Under the pieces are notes generated by a model. The model was not told the DNA's origin. It saw nothing but the letters and a program-made list of their open reading frames with translations, and searched no databases. A program made the translations under genes and the position numbers. From the NCBI GenBank assembly GCA_017590115.1, contig JAGGNK010011225.1, positions 125,387 through 189,386 on the forward strand: DNA of 64,000 nt. Reading direction: 5' to 3'. Positions 25,310 to 36,870 of the stretch are shown here, in pieces (within the stretch, counting starts at the first letter, position 1; the number at the start of each line of letters is the position of its first letter). This DNA is from Montifringilla adamsi (Eukaryota > Chordata > Aves > Passeriformes > Passeridae).

Positions 25310-26102
25310 CTTTATTCAGTCTTCATTTTGAGATTAACAAGAAAGTTAATGACAAGATTAAATAATTTTTCTTCAGTTTTTTTACTCCCCAAACCAGAGA
25401 TAAAAGAGGCGCTGAACGTTCACAAACATATGATGCAGCCTTTCCCATGATTGTGCTTAAACCCCACTTGAAAGAGAGACTTTTGGAACCATAAAATACT
25501 TTTATCTGTAGGATTGAAATTGGGTTAGCAATTTCCTCAAAGAACAGAAGAAAACTGACTGCTCTGGGTCATGCAGTGTGCTTGCATGCCTTTGAAGTAG
25601 TCTTTTTAAAATTAATGTCCCAATGCACAGTTAAACTTGCTGCTATTTTTTTTTCCCTTTTCTGACACTAAGAGGTCATTGGATCAGTAAGGTTATTTTT
25701 CATCTTGTTGGATAACCAGAGGATGGTGATGGAGAGCAGGGAAGCACACAGGTCCCCAGCAGCACCCAACAGTGAGTTTCAGAGGAGCAATCCCAAGCGC
25801 TCACTCAGAGTTTGGTTATGCGCGAGCTGTTCGTGATTCTGGCCACAGTCACTGTCACTGCCGCAGATTTATGTTGTTGTGCTTTCTCTGCTCATTACAA
25901 TATTGCAAGAGGAAAAGGCATTTATCAGCTCTGACATCAGACAAAATCTTATGAGGGCTATTACCCAAGTCTGTTCAGCAGTGAGCGCCCCAAGAAAAGT
26001 GTTGCAACTCGCTCTGCCCTCATGGGCCATGGTAATGTGTAAAGAAGCATGAGGCTTGAAGTAATTACAAGCAGGAAATAATTAGCTAGCTCCAGTTTCC
26101 AC
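25310..26102. other. unannotated stretch, possible conserved non-coding element
   Basis: No gene is seen. From about 25770 to 26100 the sequence keeps several CpGs (for example tatgcgcgagc near 25818). It also has clustered homeodomain-type cores (gtaattaca near 26062 and aattagctagc near 26081) and no repeat signature, a texture often seen in vertebrate developmental enhancers. This is inference from texture only. Confidence 0.25.
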
Positions 26103-26222
26103 GAGGCAATGTGGTCTAACGATTTTACTCTGAACTGGTGGGCAGGACTCCTAGATCAGAGCTTGGTCCTGCTAATAGCTGTGGCAAGTGATTTAAATCT
26201 GCATTTTGATCTCTTTGAGAAG
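26103..26222 (+). repeat. MIR/CORE-SINE-like relic, tRNA-derived head
   Basis: The order of words matches the 5' part of an amniote MIR-type SINE on the plus strand. 'gaggcaatgtggtctaacg' (A-box side) is followed by 'gaactggtgggcaggactcc', then 'gatcagagcttggtcctgct' (B-box side), then 'agctgtggcaagtgattta' and a pyrimidine-containing tail. The recognisable part is about 120 bases and is strongly decayed. MIR-type SINEs are Pol III-transcribed retroposons that have been inactive for a very long time in birds. Confidence 0.6.
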
Positions 26223-28080
26223 GGCATGTAACAGTTGTGATTTCTGGAGTGAATGGGCACCAGGCTCTGATCTCCCTCTCTTATTGGAGGAGTATGCTAG
26301 TGAAAGATAGCAGAAGATGAGCCTTTGTGTATTGCAAACAGTTCCTGAGGGAACCTAGAAGTGAAAAATACTGAAAATCAAATGCATTCAGCAATACTTG
26401 GAGATAATGGTTTTCAGCAGACATACTTCATTTTGACCCAAGTAGCTTCTTTTTCGTGTTCACCTGTTGTTTGTCCTCTAATCTTTGTGTTTCAAACCCT
26501 CTGTGTCAAAGTCAGCTTGTGATACGCGCATGTGCAGTACCTGCTGCTGTGTATTGAGCTTGTGCTGTACTGACTTGTAGTTAATAATTGGTTTTCTTGT
26601 CCATGCTCTAGCAGATGACTCTGGACTGCCTGGTCTTATTTGGGCTGCCAATACTCTGATGTGGCATTCCTTTGCTTTTTCTCATTTTCACCTGCACTGC
26701 AGTCCGAGTAAGCTGTTGCGTATAACTGAGATAGGGCAGGGGTTATCATTGTCTTCCCTCTGAATACACAGATGCATTCTGACACCTCCTAACTCTCAAG
26801 GCCAGAATGTCAATAAAAATTGGAAACACTGTGGCATCATCATATCTCACCTTCAATATAATCCTAACACACAGCCTGTGGCCTTGGGTACATGGTAGAG
26901 GAGTTTTTATGACTGTGTTCAGTGGCTTTATAATGGTATATGATGATTGTGCTGTCAATACCTAGCTATAACCTCTGCCTGCTGTACAGATTGTTCTGCT
27001 TCCTTAACTGCTGCTCTCCAGCCCTGAGCCCTAAATTTTAAATCTGTGTGAGAAATAATGTGCGTTTGCAAAATTAAGTCTTATATTCCTCTCATTATTA
27101 ATCATCCCTTCCCTGGCAGCTCCTGATTGTGGCTTCATGTTGCATTAGCATAAATGCAGTGCTTGAGACCCACCCCCACCTCGTCCTTTTCTTTCTCTGA
27201 TTCCTTTTCTAACTTGTAGGCTAAGAAGGGCCATTCAGTCAGAAGGTGTCAGGTGTGAAGTGGTAGAGTTTAACAGGAAAAAAATAGCTGAAGGGACTCC
27301 ATGAACAATGTATTTATTAGTCTGTTTCATGTTAAGAGGGAAGAAAGCGGTTTTCAGAGAATGGAGAAGAAAGATTGCAGAGCTGTGTGACTAGAGCTGA
27401 ATTCAGATCGAGGTTAGGTAACTTCACACTGTTTCTGGGGTGTTTCGGTTTTTTCCTTCCCTGATTCAGGACAGCACTTGAAGGAAAGTCAACAGAAATA
27501 GGCCTAAACCTAAATCCTGGTCTTAATTTATTGAAACCCTGGGGAGGTTCAGATCTTGCTCCATGCCCAAACTTAGCGCGTCATGGCCAGAGCAGAGATA
27601 GTTTGGATTTCCCCTTGCCACAGTTTTATCCAGCAAAAACAGCAAAAGGAAACATGATGAGTCACGGTAATGAGCTGGATGAGAGCATTATTTCATCATC
27701 TCAGGTGGGATGGCAGGCAGACTTGGGGGCACTAAAGTTCATGGTGGCCACTGGCAGCCTTACTGGGGACACCTCCAGCACCCTGGGGTCTCCAGCTCAG
27801 GTCAGGGCATCCCATCCAAAACTGCCCTACATCAGTCTCTCTCTGTGTGCAGCTTGTCTCCAGCCTGGTCTAGGACCTTTTCTCCTGGATGGATCTTAGA
27901 TACACAGTGCTGTAGGGTCCAACTCTAGCCCTGCCTCCAGCCCTGTCTGCAGCTGCTCCTAGTTGGACCTGGACCAGATCTTGTATCACAGTTTCACAAG
28001 TATATTTATCACAAGTTTACAAGGAAAAACTTCAACAACTTTTTTCTGATTTACTTATTCTTCTTTGTTTCGTTTTCATG
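26223..28080. other. unannotated non-coding stretch
   Basis: No gene or known repeat is recognised. The 27045-27160 part is AT-rich with clustered TAAT and octamer-like words (gcattagcataaatgcag near 27143) and could be a regulatory element. The 122-residue frame at 27531-27899 has no recognisable domain and runs parallel to another open frame. Confidence 0.45.
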
Positions 28081-28200
28081 GGGAAAAATACCAAAAAGAC
28101 CCACAAAAACCCAAAACAAAAATAGCCTCCCCTCCAAACAAAAAAGGAAAAAAAAAAGCATCAAAAAAACCAAAAAACAAACAACCCAAGGAAATGGTGA
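28081..28200 (+). repeat. A-rich low-complexity tract
   Basis: About 120 bases consist almost only of A with interspersed C and G on the plus strand (words such as ccaaaaagac, acaaaaaccc, caaacaaaaa). The lysine-rich 62-residue frame at 28065-28253 is a by-product of this composition, not a gene. Confidence 0.85.
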
Positions 28201-31200
28201 ATTATGATGAAAAGGAAACTGATTTGCGTTGGGAAGAGAAAGGGAGAGCATAGCTACTACTATTGTGTTGCTGTATGTTTTCTAAAGAAAAAAAATCTGA
28301 AAAACAGCCAAACCCTACACCTGCCCAGAAAAGAATCTATATTGCTTTAAAATGTACATTTGGCAAAAGCTTTAGTTTTCATCAGCTCTTTTATTGAAAG
28401 ATGGAGTCTGCTGTTATAAGCCTATTTTCTGGTATGATAGGCTTGAAATAGGGATGGAAAGTCATATTACCATTTGATAAATTAAAATCTTAGAGATGGA
28501 ATAATGATGTATGTGTACAAGTCATGAGGGTCTTAGAAAATATTAAGAATTTAGCTATTCTAGCCTGCAGCTTGGAACAGTTTTTGTTAGTCCAAAGCTG
28601 GGAATAAAAATGCTGTTTTCAAGGCTGGTTTGTTTGCTGCATGCTTGATGCCTAGTTCTGTCTTTTTGGTTTATTAGACTTTATAGAGCCTATTGGAATT
28701 TTTTAGATTTTCATTTTCCTTGGAATCTTTCTTCCTTTTATTTCTCTTAGCAGTGGTGTATTATCTTTAGTGTGATGTATTGCTTTTTGTTAGATAGCCA
28801 TATTATCCTTTGTATGACAATATTATTTGTGTGGCATTAGCTGCTATAAGACTTGGGTCTGAGGTCTCCTGGCTCAACTCCTGCAAGTGTGAACACGTAG
28901 AGGATGGGCTGGTTATGCAAAGGGTCCATGATCCAGACGGGCATGAGAGAGGAAGGGGCAGCCCTGAGAGGAGAAGCCCTTGCCTGGAGCCAGCACTGTG
29001 GGTCAGCGTCAACAGCTGAATGCATCTCGAGCTGTGCCATTTGGGCACAGCATTTATCATCATGTGGGACTTGCTCCACAGTCAGGAACAGCCCAGTGAC
29101 TGAGTCAATCCTGAACTGACTGAACTGTAGGAAAACTATTATATCAATTCAAAATTATACGATTTAGCATAAAATTTCTGTTGTATCTCACTCATCTGAT
29201 AGCATTCACCTTGGTGAATATGGGTTGTAAATGTCTGTTGGTGGGTCTTGGCCTGAAATGAGCCCTCTCTAAGTGTGGATGCAGCCACTCTGTGGCACAA
29301 AGCTCTGGGGACAGCCAGCCCAGGCCTCTGTGCTGAGACAGGAACATTTTACTGCAGTGTGGGCACAGTCCATGTGTCTTCAAGGGCTTGTGGAGGGTTT
29401 AACTAAACTATCCCAGCCCTGTGCAGGTAAAAATTGCATTCTTTCAAGGATTATCAGTTAAATTCTCAGTGGCTTCTTGCTCATCACTTTGTTATTTTCA
29501 GAGATGAGGTCAAGAGGAACGATGGAGTGTGATGAGAGAATAATCCATTTGCTCCTGCTAAAATATGCCTAACAGAGCAAAAGGGAAATGGGCTATTCTA
29601 AAGATAGGGAAATAACCTAGCAAAAGAAAGATGGTTTCATAAATACTATTGCTGAGGAAGCAGAAACTGTATTATTAAAAGAATTATTCTTTTGACCTCT
29701 AAATAATTCCAGGTCTATAAAAGGCAGAATTTTGTCAATAAATGAGTGTCATTAAGACAGATCCATACAGAAAAAAAGATCATAAATCAAAAGGAGGAGG
29801 GCTGCTGTATTACAGCACAGCTACAAATTGCTGTTCTGCTCATTTCCGCATTGTTAGCAACCTGCTGATAAATATGAAATGGGCACAAAATGTCTGTAGC
29901 TATTTCATCAGCAAAATGGTCCAGCTTTTGAAAATAGATGGAGCAGGTGGCGTTAGCTGAGCACAGGCCTGGAAGAAAAGACAGTTTAGGTCTCATCTTG
30001 CATGAGGGTCCCCACTGAATTATTTCCATTGAACTTATTTTCATTGCACCTTGCTTCTAGGAGCACTCCAGTGAGGGCTCATTAGAGGTAAGTGTTAAAG
30101 AATGGAGGTGGTGATATCCTTTAAATGTTGAACCTGACTAAATCCAGGATTTCCAGGGACAAGCTGGGTGCTTAGGGGCAGAACTAGAATGTTTAGGGGT
30201 GATAAGTCACGAAGTGGGAAAAAAGGAAAGGGACTAAACCTCAGTACACACACTGTTTCAAACCTCTTGAGTATTTTCTAGAGGTTAAAAAACAAGGCAG
30301 AAGGTGGGAAGCTACCCTAGTGAACAGTCTCAGACTGTTACCCCTATCTTATCTAACATCTGTTGAACAATATATAACATAACATGCCAGCTCAGTGGGT
30401 AAAAGAAAATAATTTTGCTAAGGGAAAGTGGGAGACGAGGCAGGAAAACGGTAGGCAAAACTCATGGAATAGAAAGGAAGGAGGGGGACTAGAAGACGTC
30501 TGATATGTGATTGAATTCAAGCATCCAGCCTAGGCTCAGGGACACACTGGGGGCACATGAGCTTGCAAGCAGGTGGTTTTCCACAGCTGACAGAAACAGA
30601 AGGGCAGATGTCCTGCAGTGTGCCTGGTTCTCTCTGGAGCTCAAACCCAAGTAACACTGCAGTTAGCAAGGCAGTGGCTGGTGCTGGATGATATTCTGAC
30701 ACTCCCAGCCTGAGCATTCTGACCTCTCTTCTGCCCCGGTTCTCCTGCTGACCTTGTGTGGAAGAGGTGCCCCAATTACACTGGCATGGGGCAGAGGGAA
30801 AGAGGACCCAGGCAGCAGCAGGGTGGTGGGGGAAGAGGTACTGACATGTTCATGGGCAGATGGCAAGAGAACAGTTGAGGGTGAGGGCAGAAAGGGACAT
30901 GTGATGCAAGCCCTGGGGGCTGCAGTGGGAAGTGGTTGAGATGTTCTGAAGTGGCAGGGAATGAGGACAGACAAAAAATGTGCCCTAAGGAGAACTAATG
31001 TACTTTGTTTTGCAAAGAGCTTGGCCTAGAGAAAAGTGCAGCTTTCCCCATGCCTGTTAGACTGCCAGATAACATTTGTCCAATGATTTGGGACCAGAGC
31101 ACAGCAGCAAGATAAAGATGATATCATCTTCCATTATTAAATCCTGATGGAGGATTTCTTATATGCAGTCAGTTCAGACAAATGTGTTATTTTTTCTCTT

Positions 31201-31597
31201 GACGTGTGAGATAGTGAAAAAGTAGGACTTTCTCCTCCGAGTTTAGATTGTGGTTTGTCACTGATTAGAGGAAACAGAACTTCTCTGCACTCAGTGGCTC
31301 TGAGCCATCTTCAGGAAGCTGGTGCAGTAAACACACTCTGACAGTAGGAATTAATGTTATAATCATATCAGGACTGTGAACCATAACTTGTTGATGAAGT
31401 TGTGAGAAGTGCACTTACCAGATATAGAATGTATGCAGAGCATTTGATGCATTAAATGTCAGATCCCCACAGCCTACATTCCAGAAATAAAAAAGCATAA
31501 TTAATTTCCATACATCTTGGCACACTCCATTAGAACAGTGACAGCAGAAGCAAATGTTTTTACAAGTAGTTGCTGAAAAACTCAATTGAATTTTGGG
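28201..31597. other. unannotated non-coding stretch
   Basis: No gene or repeat family is recognised. Small overlapping frames on both strands near 28803-29119 and 30517-30974 look like chance frames in locally GC-richer DNA. Confidence 0.55.
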
Positions 31598-32090
31598 AAT
31601 AAGAACAGCAATTCAGGGTCAGTCTAAAAGTTCATCTCACTCAGTATTTTCTCTCTATAATGACTAGTGGCAGAGACTTAAGGAAAACATGAGAAACGAG
31701 GGAGCACAGGGTGATTTTTCCTTGACCTTGTCCTACCTTCTAGCAGTCTGTGGTTTATGGACTTTATGTATTTTCATCACATATTTAAGAGCCCATGTTG
31801 AACCTATTTTGTTATTTGTCTAACCATTTTATTTTTAACCTAGTTTTATTTTTGGTGTCAGCAATGTCTCAGATCAGTGGTTTTCACACTTATGTATACA
31901 TGTGTGAAAGAGAAATTCCTTGTGTCTCTTTTTAAACCTGCCACCTGATAATTTCCCCAGTTCCCTCCTACTCCTTCCATGGTGATACATTATGAAATTG
32001 AATAACAGTCCCTTGTTCACCTTCTCCAGACTGCTTGTTAAGACTCTGAGCAAGTTTATATCCAAGCTGAAATGCTGTACTTCATGTAGC
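31598..32090 (-). mobile_element. ancient CR1/L3-type LINE 3' end, minus strand
   Basis: Read on the minus strand this is the 3' end of an old CR1/L3-type LINE. At the terminal end (31598-31660) 'aagaacagcaattcagggtc' and 'aaaagttcatctcactcagt' follow the familiar 'agaacagccatactgggtc'/'aaaggtccatctagcccagt' pattern. Further in, 'gtgtgaaagagaaattcctt' near 31901 and 'ttttaaacctgccacctga' near 31932 match the next blocks. After those come 'gaataacagtcccttgttca' near 32001 and 'accttctccagac' near 32019. These blocks are in the expected order. Divergence is high, so this is one of the oldest repeats in the window. The inner end is approximate. Confidence 0.75.
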
Positions 32091-32725
32091 ATGTCCTCTC
32101 CTCTGGATGATCATAACGTGGTTTTTCAGTGCTTCTTGTGGCAAGCAAGGAAGAGCTGCATTTCAAACCCATTTCTTCCCAGAATTGTTTCCATCTGGTA
32201 GATAGCAGTCACTTCCATTTGCACCAGCAGTTGGTTTCCTTCCTACAACCTCCACCTGAAGATGGCTGTCTTGATCTTACCCAGCAGCACATCTACCTTT
32301 CTGGAAAAGCCTTTTCACTTAGGAACTCCTTATTCTTTACTTGACTTCTTTTAGAGCAGAGGAGGTTCCCCCCCATCCCCCCACTTTGGAGACTCCTGGA
32401 ACCTCTTTTTTTGAATATGAGCAAACCCAGAGCAGTATTAGGTAAGCAAGGAATTTATTCTACTTTCTCACTTCAGCCTCTGGAGCATGATGGGAGTCAG
32501 TCAACACAGCTGTGCTAACCTGCCTCAGGAAAGGGGCAGAGAACAGGGAGGAATGCCAAAGAGACACAGAGATATTGGTAAGATGCAATGAGCATATAAA
32601 AATCTAGAAATGTGCCTGGCTCAGGAAATTCCTGAAGCATGTATAGTGCATGGGAGAGTGCTTGGGGAAAGTTTAGAGGCCAGCTCCTAAACTCTTCTCT
32701 AGATGGAATCTTTTGAAAACTCGTT
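32091..32725. other. unannotated non-coding stretch
   Basis: No gene is recognised. It lies between two opposite CR1/L3-type 3' ends. Part may be more diverged CR1 belonging to either flank, but I could not align it. Confidence 0.5.
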
Positions 32726-32790
32726 GGATATAAAGTACTAGGCTAAATGGACTTTTGATCCCACCTACTGCAGCTGCTTTTACTCTTAAA
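32726..32790 (+). mobile_element. ancient CR1/L3-type LINE 3' terminus, plus strand
   Basis: The segment 'agtactaggctaaatggact' followed by 'tttgatcccac' and 'gctgcttttactctta' matches the terminal pattern 'tactgggctagatggacc ... ttggtctgacc ... gctgttcttatg' of old CR1/L3 elements. It is the same kind of terminus as at 31598 but in opposite orientation. Only about 65 bases are recognisable. Confidence 0.55.
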
Positions 32791-34720
32791 ACATGGACAG
32801 ATCATGGAAGTCATGCTGAGCAGATGGGCCATGCACTGGGGTGGATGCAGCCCTGCTGGCTACACATGGGGGTGGGGTGGTGTTAGGGAGGGAGCGAGGG
32901 TGCTGGGGCCTTTCCCTCCTCTAGGGAAGCTGTGTTAGCATGGTAAAACACCTGTCTACATTTGAGATATTCCCTGCTGAGATTTTCACTGAGATGGTTT
33001 TTGGCCTCAGTGGTCCCCAGCAACAACTGGATTCCTCCCTTTGAGGCTTGAGCAGTTTCTTCTGTCGCATTTGTGCACCACCTAAGGGACAGGGGGACTG
33101 GATGAACCCCAGGGTGGTGCTGCAGGACTCACTGCTGATCTGCTCCTGAAGAGTCTTGCCCCAGTTCTTGCTTGTAAATGTGGATAAGCCTGTTTGAGCT
33201 GGAAAATCTGAAGAACTCACACTAAGGGGCATGAAATCTGTATTCTCTGATGTAATCAGTTTCAAAAACTTATATTCTTACAGAAAATGGCAATGCCCAA
33301 AATATGGTTAATGATTCTTCTGGAACTTAAAGGCAGATTTTCAGGAACATAGAAACATTCCTTGGGCTCTTACAACAAATACCTCTGACACCTTTCTAAG
33401 TGTTTTTCTCACTGTAGCCCTTGCGATTTTAAGAAGTTTGACAAATAGCCTCTGTGTCTCAGGCCCATTCAAGTGTTGCTTGATCATGGCATTCATTAAT
33501 CTTTTACAGACAGAATCAAAATATAAAGCCACAGTCTACTATTTCAGGTTTTGTGTTGTACTGAATGAATGGTAGCAGGAACCATTTTACAGCATAGGGA
33601 TAGGCAAGTGTCTCATTTGAATTGAATGACAACAAAAAGTTCTGTGATGAAGACTCTTCACTTATATCAACATTATATTTCTGTTTGTACAAATATTGCA
33701 TTTGTAGCATAACAAAGCATTAAAAAAATAAGCAAGGGAAGAATCTGTGCTTACATAATGAACACAGGATGTACAGGCAAAAAAAAGCTAGAAAGGGTGA
33801 TTATTATTTCAGGGTCAGACTTCTGTCTTCTGCAAGGGTTAATTACTAGTGACAAAATTAATTGCTGTTATCAGAATTTTTATAAACTATGGAACGTGGT
33901 GGAAGTGAGGGGCAGAGAAGCAGGAAGGGAGGAGTGTATAGTTACATTGCAGTTAAAACTCTCTTTCCAAGTATTAGCATTTCAGTGAGCAATCAAACCT
34001 CTGAACTGGGTCCTGAACTTTGAAGGCTTTTGAACCTGTGTAGGTTTCTGTGAGGTTGTGTTGTACTATAATTTACCTTTGCAAATGATGTTCCGCTCTG
34101 TGCACCTTACACCTTGAGCAGAAGTAACATTTCAGGTGTGTTTCACAGCACAGAACATGTCAAAGCCTGCCTCAGGCACCCTGTCAGGGGGTTTCCTTGA
34201 TGACTGCTGGCAGAAGCCTCTGTTCTGGTGTCAAAAATCATTGTCTATCTTCTTATCACACCTCTCTGGTATGGAATTTAATGGCATCAACAGGACAAAC
34301 TGGGAACTTTGCTAGATTCTGCCTTGTAATGCACTTTGTTTAGAAATGTTAAATTAATCTGCTTAAATGTTCCCATTTGAGCTGCATGTTCTGCAGGAAC
34401 CTCACTGAATTACAGAAGTTGAAGCAGCACCTTGCTTTTCTTGACCTTCAGACTCTACTTTGGAAAGCTACCTTTTCTGTGAATTTACTCTTCTAGTCTT
34501 CTGTGCCTGGCTATGGGATATTTTTAAGCTTACAGGTAGCTTATTCTTAAACTGTAGACATATTTGGGGCACTAGAGAAAATGTCAAGTTGTTTGAGATA
34601 CAGTATGTATCATTGTGAAGTTTTCCTTAAACTGGTTGTTAGAGCTGTTTCTTGCCTTCTCAGAGAATAGGGACAGCTGTGCCAAGATTCACCTTCAAGA
34701 CAAATTAACTGGCACAGAAA
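32791..34720. other. unannotated stretch with adjacent minus-strand open frames
   Basis: No gene is recognised. Three minus-strand frames lie end to end at 33516-33710, 33341-33532 and 32921-33265. The middle one is basic and helix-like (RLFVKLLKIARATVRKTLRK). No motif, splice pair or poly(A) tail ties them together, so I treat them as chance or at most an unidentified relic. Confidence 0.4.
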
Positions 34721-35203
34721 ATGACATTTCCTTTGTGTTCAATTACATCCCTTTTTGTTTATGTACATGGTACCACAGAAGTTGCTAAGGTGTCTTTTGT
34801 GCCAGAAATGAATGCACAGAGTGGCTTATCATGGTGTAGCCTGACAGGTGTCAGTACAGTTGAACTGGAGATGAATAAGATGCATTCTATTCCTTTCTAT
34901 AAGTGGTGGAGCAAGGGTTTACTCCAGACGTGCTTAGGTGATGGAGCAAATATCTCAGCTGTGCCCCGCTGCTGCTGTGTGTTGCTCATGCAATGCTGGG
35001 AAGGGATGGTGCTCATGCCCAAGGCCTTGGCTCTGTGCTGTCCAGAACCATCACACAGTGCTCGCTCTGTGGGTCTCCATAGCATTTTCCTGAAGCCAGG
35101 ATTATTTGCTATTTGCATCTTTCTAGCTCATGGAATGTGCCTTGCAGCCTGTGCACCTGGGCCTGGAGCCAGGAGAAAGCCATTCAGGTTGATTTCTTCT
35201 TAA
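34721..35203 (+). other. 160-residue open frame, probably chance
   Basis: An ATG-initiated frame of 160 codons. The product has cysteine clusters (RCCCVLLMQC) and no recognisable domain or signal peptide. A shorter minus-strand frame overlaps it. No upstream promoter-like or downstream AATAAA context stands out. It is listed only because it is among the longest open frames here. Confidence 0.12.
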
Positions 35204-35552
35204 ATGAACTATTGTGCATACTTACCTTGGTAGCAGCTCTTGTCAATAGTGGATCTGAGTAGTGGATTAGAGGGCACAGGGCACATAAAGACTCTCCCTC
35301 TCAAATGCCTTCTCAGCAGATGATTGATGAAGTATGAGAGACTGATTGTAAAGCCTTTTTCTTTTAGTCCTTTCCTACCTCCCTCTTCTGCCAGCATGTT
35401 TTCATGCCTTTCTTACTGAAAGATTAGTTATTCATGACCTGCAGTCTTTGGGTTTCTCAGAAATATTTGGCAGAAAGATGAACGCCCTTAAGGAGCAGCT
35501 GTGGGACAAACTAAACTGTCAGGAAAGAAGAATTGAGAGGACTGCTGCAGGA
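35204..35552. other. unannotated non-coding stretch
   Basis: Nothing is recognised before the poly(T) tract. Confidence 0.5.
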
Positions 35553-35556
35553 TTTT

Positions 35557-35602
<46 letters not shown>

Positions 35603-35618
35603 GTTTTTTTTTTTTTTT
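35553..35618 (-). repeat. long poly(T) tract (41 uninterrupted T)
   Basis: The core run of 41 T at 35559-35599 is followed by a short tag interruption and another 15 T to 35618. On the minus strand it reads as poly(A). The adjacent sequence at 35619-35760, which would be the body of a minus-strand retroposed copy, matches no element or mRNA I recognise. This is the longest homopolymer in the window and a likely site of length polymorphism or assembly error. Confidence 0.9.
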
Positions 35619-36044
35619 CTCCTCCCAGCATGCTTGTGCAATGGCTTTCTGCATCTAAGGCATCACAAGTTAAATTTTGGCTGATGTTTTTCTGACACCC
35701 ATATGGGACACTGGCACAAGGCCATTTATTGCTCCAAGGTGGTGAATAACTCAGTCTCATTTCTGTTCTTTGGCCACTGAGGGAAACTGCCCCCCATCCA
35801 TGGTCTCAGCTGTGAGTTTATAAGTGGATGGCCTCCTACTGCTCCATGTTTACATCTGGATAAAAATTTCTGAACAGTTCAGTTTTTGGTCTGAAAGAGT
35901 CAATATATATAGCCTGATATTAAAGCGTGTTTAATGATTTTTCACACAGGTTTCTGCAGAAAAATATTGAACACCTACACTCCAAAAAGTTATCTTTTAG
36001 ATATTTAAGGCAAAAACCAGCTGTACTACAAACTAGGAGACTCA
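35619..36044. other. unannotated non-coding stretch
   Basis: Nothing is recognised between the poly(T) tract and the CR1 copy. Confidence 0.5.
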
Positions 36045-36870
36045 GTGAAAAATGAGTGCCTCAGTTGGACTCTGTATAGGTTCTGTACCTGGGTTAGGGC
36101 AATCCCAGGTGAAAATACAGGCTGGGCAGGGAATAGACTGAGAACAGCCCTGAGGAGAAAGATTTGAAAGTGGTGGTGGATGAGCTCTGTAGACCATCTG
36201 GAAATGTGCATTTGTATCCCAGAAGGCCAGCTGTGTCCTGGGCTGCATCCAAAGCAGTGTGACCAGCAGGGTGAGGGAGGGGGATCTGTCCCTCTGCTCT
36301 GCTCTGCTGAGAGCCCACCTGGAGTGCTGTGTCCAGCTCTAGGGCCACCAGAACAAGAAGGACATAGACCTGTTAGAACAAGTCCAAATGAGGCCTCAAA
36401 GATGAACAGAGGGATGGAGAATATCTATTTTGAAGCCAGAGGGATGGAGAATATCTCTTTTGAAGCCAGAATGAGAGAGTTTGGCTTGCTTGGCTTGGGG
36501 AAGAGCAGAGTGCCTCTGAGAGACTTTACAGCCACCTTCCAGAACTTAAAGGGAGCCTGCAAGAAAGATGGAGAGCAACTTTTCACAAGGGCATGTAGTG
36601 ATAGGACAGGGAGGAATGTCTGTAAATTGAAAGAGGGTAGGTTTGATATTAGTTAGAAACTCCTTACTGTGAGGGTGGTAAAACACTGGAGGAGGTTGCC
36701 CGGAGAAGTTATGGATGACCCATCCCTGGAAGTATTCAAGGTCACGTTGTATGGGCCTTTGAGTAACATGGTCTAGTGAAAGTTGTCCCTGCCCAGAGTG
36801 GGGATTTTGGAACTAGATGATCTCCAAGGTCTCTTCCAATCCAAACCATTTTAAGGTTTGATGGAATATT
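36045..36870 (+). mobile_element. CR1 LINE 3' half (RT C-terminus and 3' end)
   Basis: The plus-strand order matches CR1. 'gttagggcaatcccaggtg' is followed by the blocks for 'SCPGLHPKQ' (normally LGCIKxS) and 'SAESPPGVLCP' (normally the 'SALVRPHLEYC' region). Next come 'MREFGLLGLGKSR', 'FQNLKGACKKDGEQLF', 'CSDRTGRN' and 'LKEGRFDI'. The 3' tail has 'ggtaaaacactggaggaggt' and 'catccctggaagtattcaag', ending near 'tctcttccaatccaaaccat' at 36830-36850. A 158-residue frame at 36180-36656 is still open through this relic. There is an internal 30-bp tandem duplication (separate entry). It is 5' truncated, as is usual for CR1. Confidence 0.9.
36411..36470 (+). repeat. 30-bp tandem duplication inside CR1
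   Basis: Two consecutive 30-base units (36411-36440 and 36441-36470) start gggatggagaatatct and end tttgaagccaga. They differ at a single base (A at 36427, C at 36457). Being a multiple of three, the duplication keeps the relic frame open (GMENIYFEAR then GMENISFEAR). The consensus CR1 as I remember it has only one such segment. Confidence 0.95.

Noticed and set aside
28065..28253. Lysine-rich 62-residue frame
   Set aside because: Translation of an A-rich low-complexity tract.
32921..33710. Three consecutive minus-strand frames that could be exons
   Set aside because: Frames change without splice signals, no poly(A) tail or homology is visible, and chance is sufficient.
36180..36656. 158-residue open frame as a possible gene
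   Set aside because: It is the relic reading frame of CR1 RT C-terminal sequence, with recognisable CR1 blocks.
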